Below are positions 36,077 through 45,610 of a DNA stretch of 64,000 nt, one piece after another (position 1 is the first letter of the stretch; every line of letters begins with the position of its first letter). Under the pieces are notes generated by a model. It saw only the letters and a list, made by a program, of their open reading frames with translations, did not search any database and had not been told where the DNA came from. The position numbers and the translations under genes were made by a program. This DNA is from Comamonas sp. B21-038 (lineage in GTDB: Bacteria > Pseudomonadota > Gammaproteobacteria > Burkholderiales > Burkholderiaceae_C): contig NZ_CP092462.1 of NCBI RefSeq assembly GCF_022387135.1, positions 1,240,001 to 1,304,000 of the forward strand, read 5' to 3'.

Positions 36077-37371
36077 GCCGCCTTCTCTGCGGCCTTGAGC
36101 GCGCGCTTGAGGTCGTCGATCAGGTCGTCGGCATCTTCGAGGCCGATGGACAGGCGGATCGTGCCCTGGCTGATGCCCGCTTGCGCCAGCGCGTCGTCGT
36201 GCATGCGAAAGTGCGTGGTGCTGGCCGGGTGGATGACCAGCGAGCGGCAGTCACCGACATTGGCCAGGTGGCTGAAGACCTTGAGCGTCTCGATGAACTT
36301 CTTGCCCTGGTTGCGGTTGCCGGCAATGTCAAAGCTGAACACCGAGCCCGCGCCGCGCGGCAGCAGCTTCTGCGCCAGCGCGTGGGAGGGGTGGCTGTCG
36401 AGCATGGGGTGGCCCACGCGGCTGACCAGCGGGTGGCTGGCCAGGAACTGCACCACCTTTTCGGTGTTGCGCATATGGCGCTCCATGCGCAGCGGCAGGG
36501 TTTCGATGCCTTGCAGAATCAGCCAGGCGCTGTGCGGGCTCATGCAGGCACCAAAGTCGCGCAGGCCTTCACGCCGGGCGCGCAGCAAGAAGGCGCCGGT
36601 CGTCGATTCCTCGCTGAACACCATGTTGTGAAAGCCGTCATAGGGCGCGGTCAGCTCGGGGAAGCGGCCAGACTTCTCCCAGTCAAAACTGCCCCCATCG
36701 ACGACGATGCCGCCGATGACGGTGCCGTGGCCGGAGAGGAACTTGGTGGCCGAGTGGTAGACGATGTCGGCGCCATGCGCAAAGGGCTTGATCAGCCACG
36801 GCGAGGTCAGGGTGGAGTCGACCAGCAAGGGTACGCCGGCCTCATGGGCGATCGCCGAGACCGTGGGGATGTCCAGCACATCGAGGCCGGGGTTGCCGAC
36901 GGTCTCGCCAAAGAACAGCTTGGTGTTGGGCCGCACCGCAGCGCGCCAGCCGTCGATATCGCCGGGTTTGACGAAAGTCGTCTCGATGCCAAAGCGGGCC
37001 AGCGTGTAGTGCAGCAGGTTCTGGCTGCCACCGTAGAGCGCGGTACTGGCGACGATATGGCTGCCCGCACCCATCAAGGTCGCAATCGACAGGTGCAACG
37101 CGGCCTGGCCGCTGGCCACCGCGATCGCACCGACGCCCCCTTCGAGTGCGGAAACGCGCTGCTCGAGCACCGCATTGGTGGGGTTGCTGATGCGGCTGTA
37201 GACATGGCCGGGCCGCTCCAGATTGAAGAGGCTGGCCGCATGGTCGCTCGACTCGAAGACGAAGGACGTGGTCAGGTGGATGGGGACGGCACGGGCGCCG
37301 GTGGCAGGGTCCGGCTGGGCGCCGGCGTGCAGACTCAGGGTGTCAAAGCCGGGATCGGTATAACCGGGCAT
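36073..37371 (-). CDS. metY: O-acetylhomoserine aminocarboxypropyltransferase (MetY-like)
   Basis: A 432-aa PLP enzyme of the Cys/Met metabolism family. Seen: ERPGHVYSRISNPTN near 50-64 (phosphate-binding partner residues), ALYGGSQNLL near 110, and the PLP-lysine in HSATKFLSGHGT near 210. Length and the FDTLSLHAG start fit O-acetylhomoserine sulfhydrylases, which make homocysteine (or methionine with methanethiol) directly from O-acetylhomoserine. The ATG at 37371 was chosen because the family begins so (MPGYTDPGFDTLSLHAG). It is divergent from the CBS-domain gene and first in an operon with the acetyltransferase and hydrolase. Confidence 0.9.
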   Translation of the reverse strand: MPGYTDPGFDTLSLHAGAQPDPATGARAVPIHLTTSFVFESSDHAASLFNLERPGHVYSRISNPTNAVLEQRVSALEGGVGAIAVASGQAALHLSIATLMGAGSHIVASTALYGGSQNLLHYTLARFGIETTFVKPGDIDGWRAAVRPNTKLFFGETVGNPGLDVLDIPTVSAIAHEAGVPLLVDSTLTSPWLIKPFAHGADIVYHSATKFLSGHGTVIGGIVVDGGSFDWEKSGRFPELTAPYDGFHNMVFSEESTTGAFLLRARREGLRDFGACMSPHSAWLILQGIETLPLRMERHMRNTEKVVQFLASHPLVSRVGHPMLDSHPSHALAQKLLPRGAGSVFSFDIAGNRNQGKKFIETLKVFSHLANVGDCRSLVIHPASTTHFRMHDDALAQAGISQGTIRLSIGLEDADDLIDDLKRALKAAEKAA

Positions 37372-37510
37372 GGCGTATCTCCGCGATGTTGTCGTTCTGG
37401 ACGGGCATTGTCGGCTATATTTAGCAGACCCGGATTGGCAGGCCTGTCGCCGATGCGTTTGCATGCAGGCGGGTCCCACCCGCATCGGAGAACGGTACAA
37501 GGAGACACCC

Positions 37511-37963
37511 ATGAAAGTCAGCGATATCCTCCGCCTCAAAGGCAACACCCTCTACACGGCCAGCGTCAATGACCCTCTGGGCGACGCGATCCAGACCATG
37601 GCAGAGAAGGACATTGGCTCGCTGGTGGTGATGGAGCACGGCGACGTCGTGGGCATGTTGACGTTCCGCGAGGTGATCGTCGCCATTGTCAACAACGGCG
37701 GTACCGCTGGCAGCATCCTGGTGCGCAGCGTGATGGATGACGCACCTTTGACCTGCACGATGGAGACCGACATGGACGAGGTGCGCCGCATGATGCTGGA
37801 CCGCCATGCGCGCTACATGCCGGTGATGGACAAGAAGATGCTGATGGGGGTGATCAGCTTCTACGACGTGGCCAAGGCCGTCGTCGACAGCCAGAACTTC
37901 GAGAACAAGATGCTCAAGGCCTATATCCGCGACTGGCCGGTGGAAGGCGAGACCGATTCCTGA
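37511..37963 (+). CDS. CBS-domain protein
   Basis: A 150-aa protein consisting of two tandem CBS domains (about 5-65 and 75-135). Such stand-alone CBS pairs bind adenine nucleotides and regulate partner proteins; the partner is unknown here. AAGGAG lies 8 bp before the ATG at 37511. A strong terminator follows (38019-38041). Confidence 0.88.
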   Translation: MKVSDILRLKGNTLYTASVNDPLGDAIQTMAEKDIGSLVVMEHGDVVGMLTFREVIVAIVNNGGTAGSILVRSVMDDAPLTCTMETDMDEVRRMMLDRHARYMPVMDKKMLMGVISFYDVAKAVVDSQNFENKMLKAYIRDWPVEGETDS

Positions 37964-38018
37964 TGCACCGCCGGCGCAGCTTGCGGTGCGCCGGTTCTGC
38001 TCAACACCTGCAACACGG

Positions 38019-38041
38019 GCGGCCTGCGAGGCCGCTTTTTT
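38019..38041 (+). terminator. Terminator after the CBS-domain gene
   Basis: GCGGCC-TGCGA-GGCCGC followed by six T is a classical rho-independent terminator for the gene ending at 37963. Confidence 0.85.
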
Positions 38042-38062
38042 GCGCCTGGGCTTGGGTGCCGG

Positions 38063-39397
38063 TCAGAAACGGATGATCCGCCCCGGGATGCTGGCGGGGT
38101 TTCCGGTGGAGCCAGCGTCCGCCCGCTGGGGTGCGGTGTCAGCCGGCAGACCCACATACTGCGCGCGGGGGCGAATCAGCTGGCCGCTGGCGCGCTGCTC
38201 GAGCGCATGGGCCAGCCAGCCTGCCGTGCGGCCCAGTGCAAACAGCACAAAGGCGGCGCCCGCTGGCAGGCCCAGGCCGCGCTGGATGGCCACCAGCGCA
38301 TAGTCCAGACTGGGGTGCAGGCCGGTGTGGCGGTGGACGCTGGCCAGCAAGGCGCTGCGGGCCGCATCGGCAGGCAGCAGGCGCAGCAGCCGCTCGCTGC
38401 GCGGGTCGCCGGCCGGGTAGAGCGGGTGGCCAAAGCCTGCGCAGTAGTGGGGGCTGCCGTTGATGCGGGTGTCGGCCAGCAATTGGGCGAGCGAGGGCGG
38501 CAGCGTGCCGTCGGCCTGCGGCGCCGCATGCCAGTCGTCCCAGTGCCGGTCGATCACCGCCGTCATCCCGCCGTGCAGCGGGCCGCTGAGTGCCGCCAGG
38601 CCGGCGCCGAGGCTGGCATGCAGGCTGGCGCCTGTGGAGGCCACCACGCGGGCCGCAAAGCTGGAGGCATTGAGCTCATGGTCGGCGCAAAGCACCAAGG
38701 CCTGGCGCAGGGTGTCTTCGCCCGCTGCATCCACTTGCCAAAGGGCTGCGAGCTGCTGGTGGATGGGCGGTCCGGTCCAGGACGGCGCGTCGTCAGAGGA
38801 CGGCAATCCGGCCAGCACCTCCAGCATCTGCTGCAGCAGCGGCCCAGGCCAGCCGGGATGGGCCAGCGTGGGCTCGCCAGCAGGCAGACTGTGCCAGGCG
38901 CGCAATGCCTGCTCGGGCGGGCGGGGTTGTGGCACGGGCTGTGTGGCGGCTGCTGTGCCTTCGGTGCCTGCAGTGGCTGGCATGGGTGCGCTGGGAGGTG
39001 CTGCCGCAAGGGGCTGGTCCAGCAGCAGCGCAGCCGTGTCCTCCAGGCTGGCATGCTGCGCCCATTGCAGCGCATCGCGGCCCCGGTAATACAGCTGGCC
39101 CTGGCTGACCTGGGTGATGGCCGAGCGCAGCACCGGTGTGCCCCAATCCAAGGTGGAGCGGGCCAGCTGCGCGGGGTTGCGTACCGCTTGCCGCTGGCGC
39201 GCCAGGCGCTGCACATCGATACGGGCGTAGACATGGCCGCGCGTGCCCGGTTGGCTGTGCGCCCGCAGCAGCCCCCGGCTCACATAGGCATAGAGGCTGG
39301 CGCGCTGCACGCCCAGCATCGCGGCGGCCTGCTGGCTGGTGAGCCAGGGGCTGTCGTTGCAGGCAGGCGGGGTGGGGGCGGGGTATGCGGGGACCAT
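38063..39397 (-). CDS. Citrate synthase-family protein with N-terminal HTH
   Basis: A 444-aa fusion. Residues about 18-65 form a MerR/excisionase-like helix-turn-helix (LTSQQAAAMLGVQRASLYAYVSRG is its core). The rest is a citrate synthase-fold domain with family motifs HELNASSFAARV, SGPLHGGM and CAGFGHPLYPAGDPR, so the catalytic histidines appear to be present. An Ala/Pro-rich insert lies near 125-165. Members are annotated as citrate synthase family; the HTH suggests a metabolite-sensing transcription factor or an enzyme that also binds DNA. It converges with the CBS gene. Confidence 0.82.
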   Translation of the reverse strand: MVPAYPAPTPPACNDSPWLTSQQAAAMLGVQRASLYAYVSRGLLRAHSQPGTRGHVYARIDVQRLARQRQAVRNPAQLARSTLDWGTPVLRSAITQVSQGQLYYRGRDALQWAQHASLEDTAALLLDQPLAAAPPSAPMPATAGTEGTAAATQPVPQPRPPEQALRAWHSLPAGEPTLAHPGWPGPLLQQMLEVLAGLPSSDDAPSWTGPPIHQQLAALWQVDAAGEDTLRQALVLCADHELNASSFAARVVASTGASLHASLGAGLAALSGPLHGGMTAVIDRHWDDWHAAPQADGTLPPSLAQLLADTRINGSPHYCAGFGHPLYPAGDPRSERLLRLLPADAARSALLASVHRHTGLHPSLDYALVAIQRGLGLPAGAAFVLFALGRTAGWLAHALEQRASGQLIRPRAQYVGLPADTAPQRADAGSTGNPASIPGRIIRF

Positions 39398-39427
39398 GGG
39401 CCATGCTACTGCAGTGCCGGGTCACTA

Positions 39428-39519
39428 GGGAGCCTTTGCACAACCCTCGCCGAATGGGATGGACGTGGATCGCCCGAGTCCGCGTTCAGACCACGGCAGG
39501 GAGTTCTGCAGAGGATCCC
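39428..39519. repeat. 92-bp MITE-like element
   Basis: The ends GGGAGCCTTTGCACAAC (39428-39444) and GTTCTGCAGAGGATCCC (39503-39519) are imperfect inverted repeats, and the interior is too short to code. The flanks CTA and TTA are similar but not an identical duplication. A related copy of one half lies at 50682-50735. The ends look like those of IS5-type elements, so it is probably a non-autonomous derivative. Confidence 0.6.
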
Positions 39520-39601
39520 TTATATGTACCGGCCCAATCAAGATTGACCCGAGTGGGCGCGAGGTATGCAATGGCGGCCATGTGCCCACCAGGAGAACGC
39601 C

Positions 39602-41077
39602 TTGCCAACCACTGACCACAACACCGCCGCCACCCAAACCCTGGCGCAGCTGCCGCTGCATGCCGCCATCCAGGCCAGCGTGCACACGCTGTGGCAGCAA
39701 GCGGGTCTGCCAGCGCAGGCTTTGCAGCCAGGCGCTTTGGCGCTCAGCGGCGACGGCACAGCCTACCCGTCGAGCTTTTGCATCGATGTGGCGGCCCCGG
39801 CTGCAGTGGCTGCCAGCGGCCTGGCCAGCGCCTGGATCGACCAGCACCGCCAGCAGCTGCCCATGCCCCCGGTCAATGTGGATGTGGGCCATGTGCTGGC
39901 CGAATGCAGCGGTTATTTCACGATAGACGGTGAGCAGCCCAACCTGTGGGCCCCCATTTCGGGCCTGTATGCCTGCGGCGCCGATCTGGGCGAGCCGGGC
40001 TGGCTGCGCATCCATGCCAATTTCGAGCACCACCGCGATGGCTTGCTGCGGCTGATGGGCCTGCCCACCGGCGCAGCCACTCCGCGCCAGGCGGTGGCCG
40101 ATGCGCTCAAAGGCTGGACGGCGCAGGCGGTGGAAGAGCGGGCCGCAGCGCTCGGTCTGGTGGTCGCAGCCGCCCGCAGCCCGCAGGCCTGGCAGGCCCA
40201 CCCCCAAAGTGCGGCGGTGGCAGCGCAGCCCCTGGTGTCCATCACGCCGCTGGACAGCGGCCAGCCCGCCGCAGCCCGTGGCTGGCCTGCGCCTGCCCGG
40301 CACCGGCCGCTGGATGGCCTGCGCGTGCTGGACCTGACCCGCATTCTGGCCGGACCCGTGGCCGCCCGCAGCCTGGCCGCGCAAGGGGCCGATGTGCTGA
40401 TGGTCAATGGCCCGGGCCTGCCCAATATCGACGCCATTGTCGATATGAGCCGGGGCAAGCGCTCGGCGTTGCTGGACCTGAAAACGCAGACAGGCCAGCG
40501 CAACATGGCCGCGTTGCTGGGCCAGGCCCATGTGCTGCTGCAGGGTTACCGGCCTGGCGCGCTGGATGCGCTGGGGCTGGAGCCGCAGTCTGTCGCCCGG
40601 CTGCGGCCCGGTATCGTGTATGCCAGCTTGTCGGCCTACGGGCGCAGCGGCCCCTGGGCCGACCGGCGTGGCTTCGATTCGCTGGTGCAGACGGTTTGCG
40701 GCATCAACTGGGCCGAGGGCCAGGCTTTTGGCAGCGCGGGGCTGCGGGCGCTGCCGCTGCAGATTCTGGATTACAGCGCGGGATTTTTGCTGGCCTTTGG
40801 CATCCAGGCGGCCTTGTACCGCCAGGCGACGCAAGGCGGCAGCTGGCATGTGCAGGTATCGCTGGCGCGCGTGGCGCAGTGGCTGCAATCCATGGGGCAG
40901 CGGCCGGTATCGGCTGCGCCGGCACCCGCCAGCGTGCCGCCAGCGGCCTATCTGGAAACCATGGACACCGGCTTTGGCCGGCTGCGCGCGGTGCGCCACA
41001 GCGCGGTGCTGCAGGGCCTGCCCAGTGGCTGGCCCCATGCCGGCCAGCCGCCCGGGGGTGACCAGCCCTGCTGGTGA
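39602..41077 (+). CDS. CoA transferase, CaiB/BaiF family (class III)
   Basis: A 491-aa protein. The first 240 residues hold a degenerate CaiB-like lobe; the second half has the recognisable family III core: LDGLRVLDLTRILAGPVAARSLAAQGADVLMV, then DMSRGKRSALLDLKT and SLSAYGRSGPWADRRGFDSLVQ. These enzymes move CoA between carboxylic acids; the substrate is unknown. The usual catalytic Asp region is altered, so activity is uncertain. I prefer the TTG start at 39602 because CAGGAGAA lies 6 bp upstream; an ATG at 39566 is in frame but has a poor site and follows the MITE closely. Confidence 0.8.
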   Translation: MPTTDHNTAATQTLAQLPLHAAIQASVHTLWQQAGLPAQALQPGALALSGDGTAYPSSFCIDVAAPAAVAASGLASAWIDQHRQQLPMPPVNVDVGHVLAECSGYFTIDGEQPNLWAPISGLYACGADLGEPGWLRIHANFEHHRDGLLRLMGLPTGAATPRQAVADALKGWTAQAVEERAAALGLVVAAARSPQAWQAHPQSAAVAAQPLVSITPLDSGQPAAARGWPAPARHRPLDGLRVLDLTRILAGPVAARSLAAQGADVLMVNGPGLPNIDAIVDMSRGKRSALLDLKTQTGQRNMAALLGQAHVLLQGYRPGALDALGLEPQSVARLRPGIVYASLSAYGRSGPWADRRGFDSLVQTVCGINWAEGQAFGSAGLRALPLQILDYSAGFLLAFGIQAALYRQATQGGSWHVQVSLARVAQWLQSMGQRPVSAAPAPASVPPAAYLETMDTGFGRLRAVRHSAVLQGLPSGWPHAGQPPGGDQPCW

Positions 41078-41125
41078 GCCCTGCGGGGCTGTGTGGGGCA
41101 CTGGCATCAGTGATAATGGCGGGCT

Positions 41126-42229
41126 ATGAGCGGCAATACCTTCGGCACCTTATTTACTGTTACCAACTTTGGCGAATCCCATGGCCCGGCGATTGGCTGC
41201 GTGATTGACGGCTGCCCACCGGGCATGGCGTTGAGCGAGGCAGACATCCAGCAGGATCTGGACCGCCGCCGCCCCGGCACCAGCAAATTTGTCACCCAGC
41301 GCAATGAGCCCGACAGCGTGGAGATTCTCTCGGGCGTTTACGAGGGCAAGACCACGGGCACGCCGATTGCGCTGCTGATCCGCAATACCGACCAGCGCAG
41401 CAAGGACTACTCCAATATTGCGCAGAGCTTTCGCCCCGGCCATGCCGACTATGCCTACTGGCACAAGTACGGCATCCGCGACCCGCGTGGTGGCGGCCGC
41501 TCGTCGGCCCGGCTGACGGCGCCTACCGTGGCGGCCGGCGCCGTGGCCAAGAAGTGGCTGAAAGAGAAGTTCGGCACCGCGTTCCGCGCCTGCATGCTGC
41601 AGGTGGGCGAGGTGGCCCTGCCGTTCGAGGACTGGGCGCATGTGCCCAACAACCCGTTTTTTGCACCGGTGGCCGATGTCAGCCGCTATGAAGACTATAT
41701 GGATGCGCTGCGCAAGGCGGGCGACTCCTGCGGCGCGCTGATCCGCGTGCAGGCCAGCGGTGTGCCGGTGGGCCTGGGCGAGCCGCTGTATGACAAGCTC
41801 GATGCCGACATCGCCTACGCGATGATGGGCCTCAATGCCGTCAAGGCGGTGGAGATCGGCGCTGGTTTTGACAGTGTGGCCCAGCGTGGCACCACGCACG
41901 GTGATTCGCTCAGCCCCCAGGGCTTTCGCAGCAACAATGCCGGCGGCATTCTGGGCGGCATCAGCACCGGCCAGGACATCGAGATCCGCATCGCCATCAA
42001 GCCGACCAGCTCGATCATCAGCCCCCGCGAGTCCATCGATACCGAGGGCAACAGCACCGAAGTCATCACCAAGGGCCGGCACGACCCCTGCGTGGGCATC
42101 CGCGCCGCACCGATTGCCGAGGCCTTGCTGGCGATGGTGCTGATGGACCATGCGCTGCGCCACCGCGCGCAGAACAGCGATGTGCAGCTGGATGTGGGCC
42201 CGATCGCTGCGGAGGCGCCGCAGTCCTGA
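41126..42229 (+). CDS. aroC: Chorismate synthase
   Basis: A 367-aa enzyme of the last common step of aromatic amino acid synthesis (EPSP to chorismate, needing reduced FMN). Signatures: [18 protein letters not shown] near the start, [17 protein letters not shown] near 70, [27 protein letters not shown] near 100-125, and [13 protein letters not shown] near 270. Full length. A shared terminator separates it from nrdR. Confidence 0.97.
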   Translation: MSGNTFGTLFTVTNFGESHGPAIGCVIDGCPPGMALSEADIQQDLDRRRPGTSKFVTQRNEPDSVEILSGVYEGKTTGTPIALLIRNTDQRSKDYSNIAQSFRPGHADYAYWHKYGIRDPRGGGRSSARLTAPTVAAGAVAKKWLKEKFGTAFRACMLQVGEVALPFEDWAHVPNNPFFAPVADVSRYEDYMDALRKAGDSCGALIRVQASGVPVGLGEPLYDKLDADIAYAMMGLNAVKAVEIGAGFDSVAQRGTTHGDSLSPQGFRSNNAGGILGGISTGQDIEIRIAIKPTSSIISPRESIDTEGNSTEVITKGRHDPCVGIRAAPIAEALLAMVLMDHALRHRAQNSDVQLDVGPIAAEAPQS

Positions 42230-42271
42230 CGCGCAGGGGCCGGACCGGCACCGGTCTGGCGCACCCACGAA

Positions 42272-42299
42272 AAAAAGCGAACCCTGGGGTTCGCTTTTT
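42272..42299. terminator. Bidirectional terminator between aroC and nrdR
   Basis: AAAAAGCGAACCC-TG-GGGTTCGCTTTTT is a symmetrical stem with A and T runs on both sides, serving the convergent genes aroC and nrdR. Confidence 0.9.
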
Positions 42300-42306
42300 T
42301 TATCGC

Positions 42307-42801
42307 TCAGTCCTTTTTACGGGCGCTGTCCTTCTTGGCCGGCGGCGGCGGCGGGGTGGTCACCTCGTCGACGATGGACTTGAACTGGTCAATGTCCTCA
42401 AAGCTGCGATACACGCTGGCGTAGCGGATGTAAGCCACCTTATCGAGCTTTTGCAGCTCGGCCATCACCAGCTCGCCGATCAGATGGGTCTGCACCTCGC
42501 GCGCACCCAGGGTGCGCAGCTTGTCTTCGACATGCTCGAGTGCCATGTCCACCTTGTCGATGCTCACCGGGCGCTTGCGCAGCGCCAGGCTGAAGGAGCC
42601 GCGCAGCTTGCTGCGGTCATAGTCGATGCGCCGGCCGTCCTTCTTGACGATCACCGGCAGGCTGACTTCGGGCCGCTCGTAGGTGGTGAAGCGCTTTTCG
42701 CAATGGCCGCATTGGCGCCTGCGCCGTACAAAGCCGCCGTCTTCTGCAACACGGGTCTCCACCACCTGGGTATCGGGATGGCTGCAGAAGGGGCATTTCA
42801 T
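42307..42801 (-). CDS. nrdR: Transcriptional repressor NrdR
   Basis: A 164-aa repressor of ribonucleotide reductase genes. The N-terminal zinc ribbon (CPFC at residues 3-6 and CGHC near 31-34) is followed by an ATP-cone domain ([17 protein letters not shown] from about 50) and a Lys/Pro-rich tail. It lies 20 bp downstream of glyA on the same strand, the usual betaproteobacterial glyA-nrdR order, so it should share the ZTP-controlled transcript. Confidence 0.95.
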   Translation of the reverse strand: MKCPFCSHPDTQVVETRVAEDGGFVRRRRQCGHCEKRFTTYERPEVSLPVIVKKDGRRIDYDRSKLRGSFSLALRKRPVSIDKVDMALEHVEDKLRTLGAREVQTHLIGELVMAELQKLDKVAYIRYASVYRSFEDIDQFKSIVDEVTTPPPPPAKKDSARKKD

Positions 42802-42821
42802 AGGCGCGGGCGCTGCTCAGA

Positions 42822-44066
42822 TCAACGGTAGACGGGGAAACGTGCGGTCAGGGCGTTGACCTTTGCGCGCACGGCAGCGATGTTGGCCTCATCACGGGGG
42901 TTGTCCAGCACGTCGGCGATCAGGTTGGCGGTCAGGCGCGCTTCTTCGTCCTTGAAGCCACGGGTGGTCATCGCAGGCGTACCGATACGGATGCCGCTGG
43001 TGACCATCGGCTTTTCCGGGTCGTTGGGGATGGAGTTCTTGTTGATCGTCATGTGGGCAGCGCCCAGCACGGCTTCGGCTTCCTTGCCGGTGATGCCCTT
43101 GGCGCGCAGGTCCACCAGCATCACGTGGCTTTGCGTGCCACCGGAGATGATGCGCAGGCCGCGCTCGGTCAGGGTCTCAGCCACGATGCGGGCGTTGGTC
43201 TTGACCTGCTGGGCATAGGTCTTGAACTCGGGCGACAGCGCTTCCTTGAAAGCCACGGCCTTGGCAGCGATCACGTGCATCAGCGGGCCGCCTTGCAGGC
43301 CGGGGAACACGGCCGAGTTGATGGCCTTTTCGTGCTCGGCCTTCATCAGGATGACGCCGCCACGTGGGCCGCGCAGGCTCTTGTGGGTCGTCGTCGTCAC
43401 CACATCAGCGTGGGGCACGGGGTTGGGGTACTCGCCTGCGGCGATCAGACCGGCATAGTGGGCCATGTCCACCATGAAGATCGCGCCGACATCCTTGGCC
43501 ACCTTGGCAAAGCGGGCGAAGTCGATTTCCAGCGAGTAGGCCGATGCACCGGCGATGATCAGCTTGGGCTTGGTCTCGTGCGCCTTCTTTTCCATGGCGT
43601 CGTAGTCCAGCTCTTCCTTCGCGTTCAGGCCGTAGGAGACGACGTTGAACCATTTGCCGGAGATGTTCAGCGGCATGCCGTGGGTCAGGTGACCGCCTTC
43701 GGCCAGGCTCATGCCCATGATGGTGTCGCCGGGCTTGAGGAAGGCCAGGAAGACTGCCTCGTTGGCGGAGGCGCCGCAATGGGGCTGCACGTTGGCCGCT
43801 TCAGCGCCAAACAGCTGCTTGACGCGGTCGATCGCCAGTTGCTCGGCGATATCGACAAATTCGCAGCCGCCGTAGTAGCGCTTGCCGGGGTAGCCTTCGG
43901 CGTACTTGTTGGTCAGTTGGGTGCCCTGGGCCCACATCACGGCAGGGGAGGCATAGTTCTCGCTGGCGATCAGCTCGATGTGCTGCTCTTGACGCTGGTT
44001 TTCGGCCTGGATGGCTGCAAAGAGTTCTGCGTCGGTCTGTTCGACAAGGATGTTGCGTTGGTACAT
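42822..44066 (-). CDS. glyA: Serine hydroxymethyltransferase
   Basis: A 414-aa PLP enzyme converting serine and tetrahydrofolate to glycine and methylene-THF, the one-carbon donor also used by ThyA. The PLP lysine is in [14 protein letters not shown] (about 225-238), and [11 protein letters not shown] near 55 is typical. Full length. A ZTP riboswitch about 60-220 bp upstream indicates control by the purine-folate alarmone ZMP/ZTP. Confidence 0.97.
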   Translation of the reverse strand: MYQRNILVEQTDAELFAAIQAENQRQEQHIELIASENYASPAVMWAQGTQLTNKYAEGYPGKRYYGGCEFVDIAEQLAIDRVKQLFGAEAANVQPHCGASANEAVFLAFLKPGDTIMGMSLAEGGHLTHGMPLNISGKWFNVVSYGLNAKEELDYDAMEKKAHETKPKLIIAGASAYSLEIDFARFAKVAKDVGAIFMVDMAHYAGLIAAGEYPNPVPHADVVTTTTHKSLRGPRGGVILMKAEHEKAINSAVFPGLQGGPLMHVIAAKAVAFKEALSPEFKTYAQQVKTNARIVAETLTERGLRIISGGTQSHVMLVDLRAKGITGKEAEAVLGAAHMTINKNSIPNDPEKPMVTSGIRIGTPAMTTRGFKDEEARLTANLIADVLDNPRDEANIAAVRAKVNALTARFPVYR

Positions 44067-44124
44067 GGCGGTCGTTGGAGTCAGAAGTGAGCCCTGCCTG
44101 CCAACGTTGAGGGTGGCAAAAACA

Positions 44125-44284
44125 GGGGCTGCCCAGGCGCACGGCTAACACGTGGCGGGTGCGGGGGGCGATGGGCCCGCCCTGGCACTGCACGGTACGC
44201 TCCCCGGTGGTTGCTGCAGGCCGGGCCTGCATTCCACGTCAACAATCCGGTCATACAGATGTCTATCGCCAGTCGCGTACCCGG
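44125..44284 (-). ncRNA. ZTP (pfl) riboswitch upstream of glyA
   Basis: On the minus strand the leader contains the conserved elements of the pfl motif in order: CGCGACTGGCGA, then GTGGAA, ACCACCGGGGAGCG, and after a variable insert CGCCTGGGCA. They lead into GCCCCTGTTTTTG, a plausible terminator part of the expression platform. The ZTP riboswitch senses ZMP/ZTP, which accumulate when 10-formyl-THF is short, and turns on one-carbon genes; glyA is a classical target. A -10-like TACACT (44287-44292 on this strand) directly precedes it. Confidence 0.88.
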
Positions 44285-44286
44285 CT

Positions 44287-44292
44287 AGTGTA
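44287..44292 (-). promoter_or_regulatory. -10 box of the glyA promoter
   Basis: TACACT (minus strand) is placed so that transcription would begin right at the start of the ZTP riboswitch. No strong -35 was recognised. Confidence 0.4.
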
Positions 44293-44360
44293 GCCGAGGC
44301 CACAGCGCGCTGGAGGCAATGGGTTTATCGCGTTCGCCAGTAAAGACCAGGCCCCCAAGC

Positions 44361-44385
44361 AAAAAGCACCCTCAAGGGGTGCTTT
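44361..44385 (-). terminator. Terminator of the lytic transglycosylase gene
   Basis: On the minus strand AAAGCACCC and GGGTGCTTT pair around a short loop and are followed by TTTTT. It lies 27 bp after the stop at 44413 and separates that gene from glyA. Confidence 0.85.
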
Positions 44386-44412
44386 GCCAGGGGGTGAGAG
44401 GAAAGCCTGCGC

Positions 44413-45384
44413 TCAGGAGCCCATGGCCACGGCGGTGGCCTCGGCCTTGGCAGCTGCAGGCAGCGCAGCGGGCTTGTCAGCCAGTGCCACCGTCTCGGCG
44501 GCCGCGGCAGCAGCGCTGTTACTGGCCGCCTTGGCCTTGTCGGCCACGGTAGCGGCCGCTGCCGGCATATCTGCCTGGGCAGACAGCGATGGCTTGGCGG
44601 CGGGAGCCACCGGTGCCTTGGGGGTGTTGCTGCGGCCTTCGGCGACTTGCTTGATGCGGAAATGCTCGGCCATCACCTTGGCGGCGTAACCGCCATCGGT
44701 GGGCAGGTTGGCAGCGCCCACATAGTACTTGAGACCACCTTCGAGCGAGCCAGCGCGTTCAATGCACTCTTGCAGCACCTTGACACCCACCCGCAGATTG
44801 GTCACCGGGTCAAAGGCCGCAAAGTGGCCGCCGAAGTGCTCGTACTTGTCGGTGTGGATCTTGGTCATGACCTGCATCAGGCCTTGCGCACCCACCGAGC
44901 TCTGGGCGAAGGGGTTGAAGCTCGATTCGACAGCCATGATCGCCAGGATCAAGGTGGGGTCGAGCTTGGTGTCCTTGCCGACCTGGTAGGCCTCGGAGAC
45001 GAGCACGGCCAGCGGCTCGGGCGCGACCCGGTATTTCTTGGCCAGCCAGTACGCGACATTGGCCTGATTGCGGGGCAGCTGCTGGGGATTGCTGGCAGTG
45101 GCGCGGTCCACGGCGGCCATCATTGCCGCATCATCGGCGGCGCTGACGTCCGCATCGGCAATAGCGGCATCAGCCGCCGGCGCCTGCGTGCGTGCCTGCA
45201 ACCAGCTGCGCAACTGCGCTTCGCCCGCATGGCGAAGGTCGTCACGCGACACCAGGGTGAGGGCGCAGAACGCCACCACCAGACCGATCAAAGCAAAACT
45301 GTTGTGTGCCATGGTCATCAGACCACGGCTGATGGTGGCGCTCAACGAGCGCACACCGGCATCCACTTGCGCGGGAGCCGTCAT
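44413..45384 (-). CDS. Membrane-anchored lytic transglycosylase (Slt domain)
   Basis: A 323-aa protein. The N-terminal membrane segment (about 28-44) is followed by an Ala-rich region, then an SLT/lysozyme-like domain near 125-245: catalytic Glu in AIMAVESSFNPFAQSSVGAQGLMQVM, and YVGAANLPTDGGYAAKVM near the end. The tail of about 75 residues is Ala/Pro/Lys-rich, low-complexity. It cleaves peptidoglycan at the periplasmic face. I chose the ATG at 45384 because AAGGAAA lies upstream; an in-frame extension to 45531 would run through the leader hairpins. A TTGACT-N18-TAGAAT promoter and a structured leader precede it. Confidence 0.85.
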   Translation of the reverse strand: MTAPAQVDAGVRSLSATISRGLMTMAHNSFALIGLVVAFCALTLVSRDDLRHAGEAQLRSWLQARTQAPAADAAIADADVSAADDAAMMAAVDRATASNPQQLPRNQANVAYWLAKKYRVAPEPLAVLVSEAYQVGKDTKLDPTLILAIMAVESSFNPFAQSSVGAQGLMQVMTKIHTDKYEHFGGHFAAFDPVTNLRVGVKVLQECIERAGSLEGGLKYYVGAANLPTDGGYAAKVMAEHFRIKQVAEGRSNTPKAPVAPAAKPSLSAQADMPAAAATVADKAKAASNSAAAAAAETVALADKPAALPAAAKAEATAVAMGS

Positions 45385-45420
45385 AGGGATTTTTCCTTTC
45401 AAAGTCCCACCACCTCCAAG

Positions 45421-45514
45421 CGCCCGGTAGGTTTTACATCGGGCGGGGGTCTGGCAGGGAGGGGCCGCACTGTCCTGTGCGGCCACCGGCAGGCCATCTG
45501 CGCAGCAGACGGCC
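45421..45514 (-). other. Structured 5' leader of the transglycosylase gene
   Basis: Three strong hairpins stand in series in the roughly 220-nt leader: CGCCCG/CGGGCG (45421-45445), the perfect GGCCGCAC/GTGCGGCC (45463-45484), and GGCCATCTGC/GCAGACGGCC (45492-45514). They match no riboswitch I recognise. They could be an attenuator, a protein-binding site or simply a stable leader. Confidence 0.45.
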
Positions 45515-45610
45515 CTTGTCGTTTCATGCACGCTCTTGCGTGTCAGGGGCTACGATCAAAACACCGGGAGGGTGTTGACTAAAAAATCAGCAATCAATGC
45601 AATGGGCTGA

